Positions 62,359-64,000 of a stretch of DNA of 64,000 nucleotides are shown piece by piece; the first letter of the stretch is position 1, and each line of letters opens with the position of its first letter. The DNA comes from Sphingobacterium spiritivorum (GTDB lineage: Bacteria > Bacteroidota > Bacteroidia > Sphingobacteriales > Sphingobacteriaceae), in contig NZ_CP068082.1 in NCBI RefSeq assembly GCF_016724845.1, positions 186,001 through 250,000 of the forward strand, read 5' to 3'. The position numbers and the translations under genes are program-made. The notes under the pieces were generated by a model, which worked only from the letters and a program-made list of their open reading frames with translations, searched no databases and was not told the origin of the DNA.

Positions 62359-63051
62359 TTATTTCTGTTCAGTATCCTGCACCGCAGAAACAGCTTTATA
62401 ACCACCTTCCACGTTGAGGATATTATGTATACCCTTAGCGTACAATAATGATGCCGCCAGACTACTTCTGTAGCCGGACTGACATTGTAGCAGATAGGTC
62501 TTATCGGAATCTATATTTATCTGAAAACCGGATGTATTCAAAGGAATATGAAGTGACTTTTCTACATGCCCTTTTGTGTATTCCTGAGGCGTCCGTACAT
62601 CTACATATACATACTTCGCCTTCTGCGTATGATCCAGTGCCTGAGCAGCTGTAACACTGCCAATACGTTCAATCGGTTTATGCGCTTCTGTCCATGGTTC
62701 TAACCCTCCTTTAAGATAGCCGATGACATTCTTATATCCAAGAGCATGCAATTTATCTATAATCAGTTTCTCCTGTCCCACTTCTGCAACAAGAAGAACT
62801 CCTGTATCTTTATTGTTTACAATTTTAGTCATCCAGCTATCGAATGGCCCTTCCCAACCGATATTGATACTTTTGGAAACAAAGCCTTTCAGAAAATCAT
62901 CTGCCTTCCGGGTATCGATGATCAGATATTGATCTGCTGCTTCCGCAAATTGCTCTGCAGATAATGCCATACTGTCCTGCTGAACGCTGTCAGCTTTACT
63001 ATATCCGGATAATGACATCAGGAACATACATAGGATTACTATTTTTTTCAT
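62359..63051 (-). CDS. Exported tandem rhodanese-domain protein
   Basis: 230 aa from the ATG at 63051, MKKIVILCMFLMSLSGYSKA being a signal peptide. Two rhodanese-like domains. The first (about 28-115, LIIDTRKADDFLKGFVSKSINIGWEG) has VLLVAEVGQEK where the active Cys should be, so inactive. The second (about 125-220, VYVDVRTPQEYTKGHVEKSLHIPL) has LLQCQSGYRSS with the catalytic Cys. May handle sulfur or serve as redox adaptor in the periplasm. Coupled with the thioredoxin downstream, though that protein lacks a signal. Confidence 0.9.
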   Translation of the reverse strand: MKKIVILCMFLMSLSGYSKADSVQQDSMALSAEQFAEAADQYLIIDTRKADDFLKGFVSKSINIGWEGPFDSWMTKIVNNKDTGVLLVAEVGQEKLIIDKLHALGYKNVIGYLKGGLEPWTEAHKPIERIGSVTAAQALDHTQKAKYVYVDVRTPQEYTKGHVEKSLHIPLNTSGFQINIDSDKTYLLQCQSGYRSSLAASLLYAKGIHNILNVEGGYKAVSAVQDTEQK

Positions 63052-63133
63052 TCGTAAGTGAAGTTTTAAAAACACAATGATTGAATTGTTTGAAACTCTT
63101 AAAACCAGATAGCGGGTTTTAAATTATTGGGTA

Positions 63134-63991
63134 TTAATTGCGATACGGTATAGCCAGCGATTCCAGTTTTTCGATATCGCCATTATAGATATTAAGATCT
63201 ACATTACCATTTATTCCCCGAACTGATCCTTTTTCAGAAAATTGCCAAAAATCCCAGTGGTCTTTCAGATCGTCTATCCAGAAGTTATAATTTGCAATCC
63301 AGATGACATGATCTGAAAATTCTTTCTCCAGAAAGTCCGTAAAAAACTTATCTCCGGAATACAGAATAGGCTTGATCCCGTAATGCGCTTCTACAAAGCC
63401 TAACCAGCGCTTCAATCCTGTACGCAGACTGTCCATAGACTGATTGACAGGCATCTCCTCTATATCCAGCACCGGCGGCAGATCCCCTGCTTTCAGGTGA
63501 ACTGTCTTCACAAAATTCCGAGCTTGTTTTAATGAATTTTCATTTGGTCTGAAATAATGATAAGCCCCTCTGATCTTGGCTCTGGAATTCGCTCTTTTCC
63601 AGTTTGTTTTAAATTTAGAATCCACCCCGGATTCGCCCATAGTCGCCCGGATAAAAATAAAGTCTACCGGAAATTTATCATTGATTGTATTGACTTGTAC
63701 CCAGTCTATATCACCCTGATACTGACTGATATCTATCCCGAATATCTTATCATCATGCTTACTCATGAGTTCGACATTACGAATGTCGTATTTAGCATCT
63801 TTCCATCCGTTCTGCTCCTTCCCGGAAACTACTTCTCTGATATAGTAACGGATTCCTGAACGATAATGCCAACTTACGGCAAGCAACACAATGATAACAG
63901 GAATGACTATACTCCATATAAGATATACTTTTCTGTCATCCTTTACCTCCCTTTTAGGTGGTGCAGCCCTCTTCACAGCCTTTTTCGCCAT
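63134..63991 (-). CDS. GH25 lysozyme-like protein, membrane-anchored
   Basis: 285 aa. Basic N-terminus (KKAVKRAAPPKREVK), one membrane helix (about 25-45), then a GH25 muramidase domain: GIDISQYQGDIDWVQV (catalytic-site Asp), FIFIRATMGESGVDSKFK, GAYHYFRPN, PPVLDIEEM (DxE catalytic acid) and WQFSEKGSVRGINGNVDLN near the end. Cleaves or remodels peptidoglycan; a cell-wall-turnover role is more likely than phage lysis because no phage genes are near. Confidence 0.93.
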   Translation of the reverse strand: MAKKAVKRAAPPKREVKDDRKVYLIWSIVIPVIIVLLAVSWHYRSGIRYYIREVVSGKEQNGWKDAKYDIRNVELMSKHDDKIFGIDISQYQGDIDWVQVNTINDKFPVDFIFIRATMGESGVDSKFKTNWKRANSRAKIRGAYHYFRPNENSLKQARNFVKTVHLKAGDLPPVLDIEEMPVNQSMDSLRTGLKRWLGFVEAHYGIKPILYSGDKFFTDFLEKEFSDHVIWIANYNFWIDDLKDHWDFWQFSEKGSVRGINGNVDLNIYNGDIEKLESLAIPYRN

Positions 63992-64000
63992 GCCCTGAAA

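Overview
The window comes from a Bacteroidota chromosome, most likely a Sphingobacterium or close relative (family Sphingobacteriaceae). This is inferred from several things. Protein sequences are characteristic of the group: SusC/SusD pair, LysS with a C-terminal extension, an N/G-rich IF-2, DUF2891 and MpaB-like proteins. Genes lack Shine-Dalgarno sequences. Promoters look like TTTG-(about 19-20 bp)-TAnnTTTG, and the DNA is AT-rich with many long perfect-stem terminators. Exact species is not determinable by eye.

Layout. 1-9,900 holds a partial ECF sigma factor, lysS, a lipocalin-like protein, a YchJ-type SEC-C protein, an M13 peptidase, a three-gene operon ending in an MpaB-like oxygenase (whose first gene looks like a YgjP-type metallopeptidase that lost its zinc ligands), a membrane protein and an AraC regulator. 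10,100-15,060 is an accessory island between tRNA-Gly/tRNA-Leu and tRNA-His: remnants of an ISAon1-type transposase and probably of a tyrosine recombinase, a lipoprotein, an exported JAMM/JAB-domain protein, and three tandem copies of a small exported protein, the third broken by a one-base insertion. This resembles an effector with a duplicated immunity array. 15,100-21,170 holds htpG and an operon for trehalose synthesis (fused OtsA-OtsB plus a GH15 enzyme). 21,400-21,870 has a promoter followed immediately by a compact multi-helix RNA of about 120 nt and a small unknown gene. 22,080-29,030 has an orphan SusC/SusD pair and, divergently, two regulators, the second fused to a transglutaminase-like domain.

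29,090-33,250 contains a DUF2891 lipoprotein, an aldo/keto reductase, a royal-jelly/SMP-30 type propeller and a DUF937 protein. 33,290-39,090 is an inositol-lipid style cluster on the minus strand: myo-inositol-phosphate synthase, nucleotidyltransferase, ATP-grasp enzyme, CDP-alcohol phosphotransferase, flippase-like membrane protein and HAD hydrolase; the set suggests a CDP-inositol route to an inositol-containing lipid or solute. 39,460-43,520 has the metNIQ methionine importer, with a hairpin plus T-run in its leader, and glutamate dehydrogenase, followed by short extragenic repeats. 43,770-46,800 holds acetoacetyl-CoA synthetase and a flavin/2Fe-2S reductase. 46,980-51,870 is the classical rimP-nusA-infB operon.

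51,990-53,210 is a divergent pair: a LexA-like S24 repressor and a degenerate GIY-YIG protein, separated by a short region with phased TACTA/TAGTA half-sites. The remainder is a metalloprotease/propeller/barrel fusion, PBP1A, rpoN, a CNNM/CBS transporter-like protein, a rhodanese-thioredoxin pair and a GH25 lysozyme. No CRISPR array, rRNA or intact mobile element was seen.
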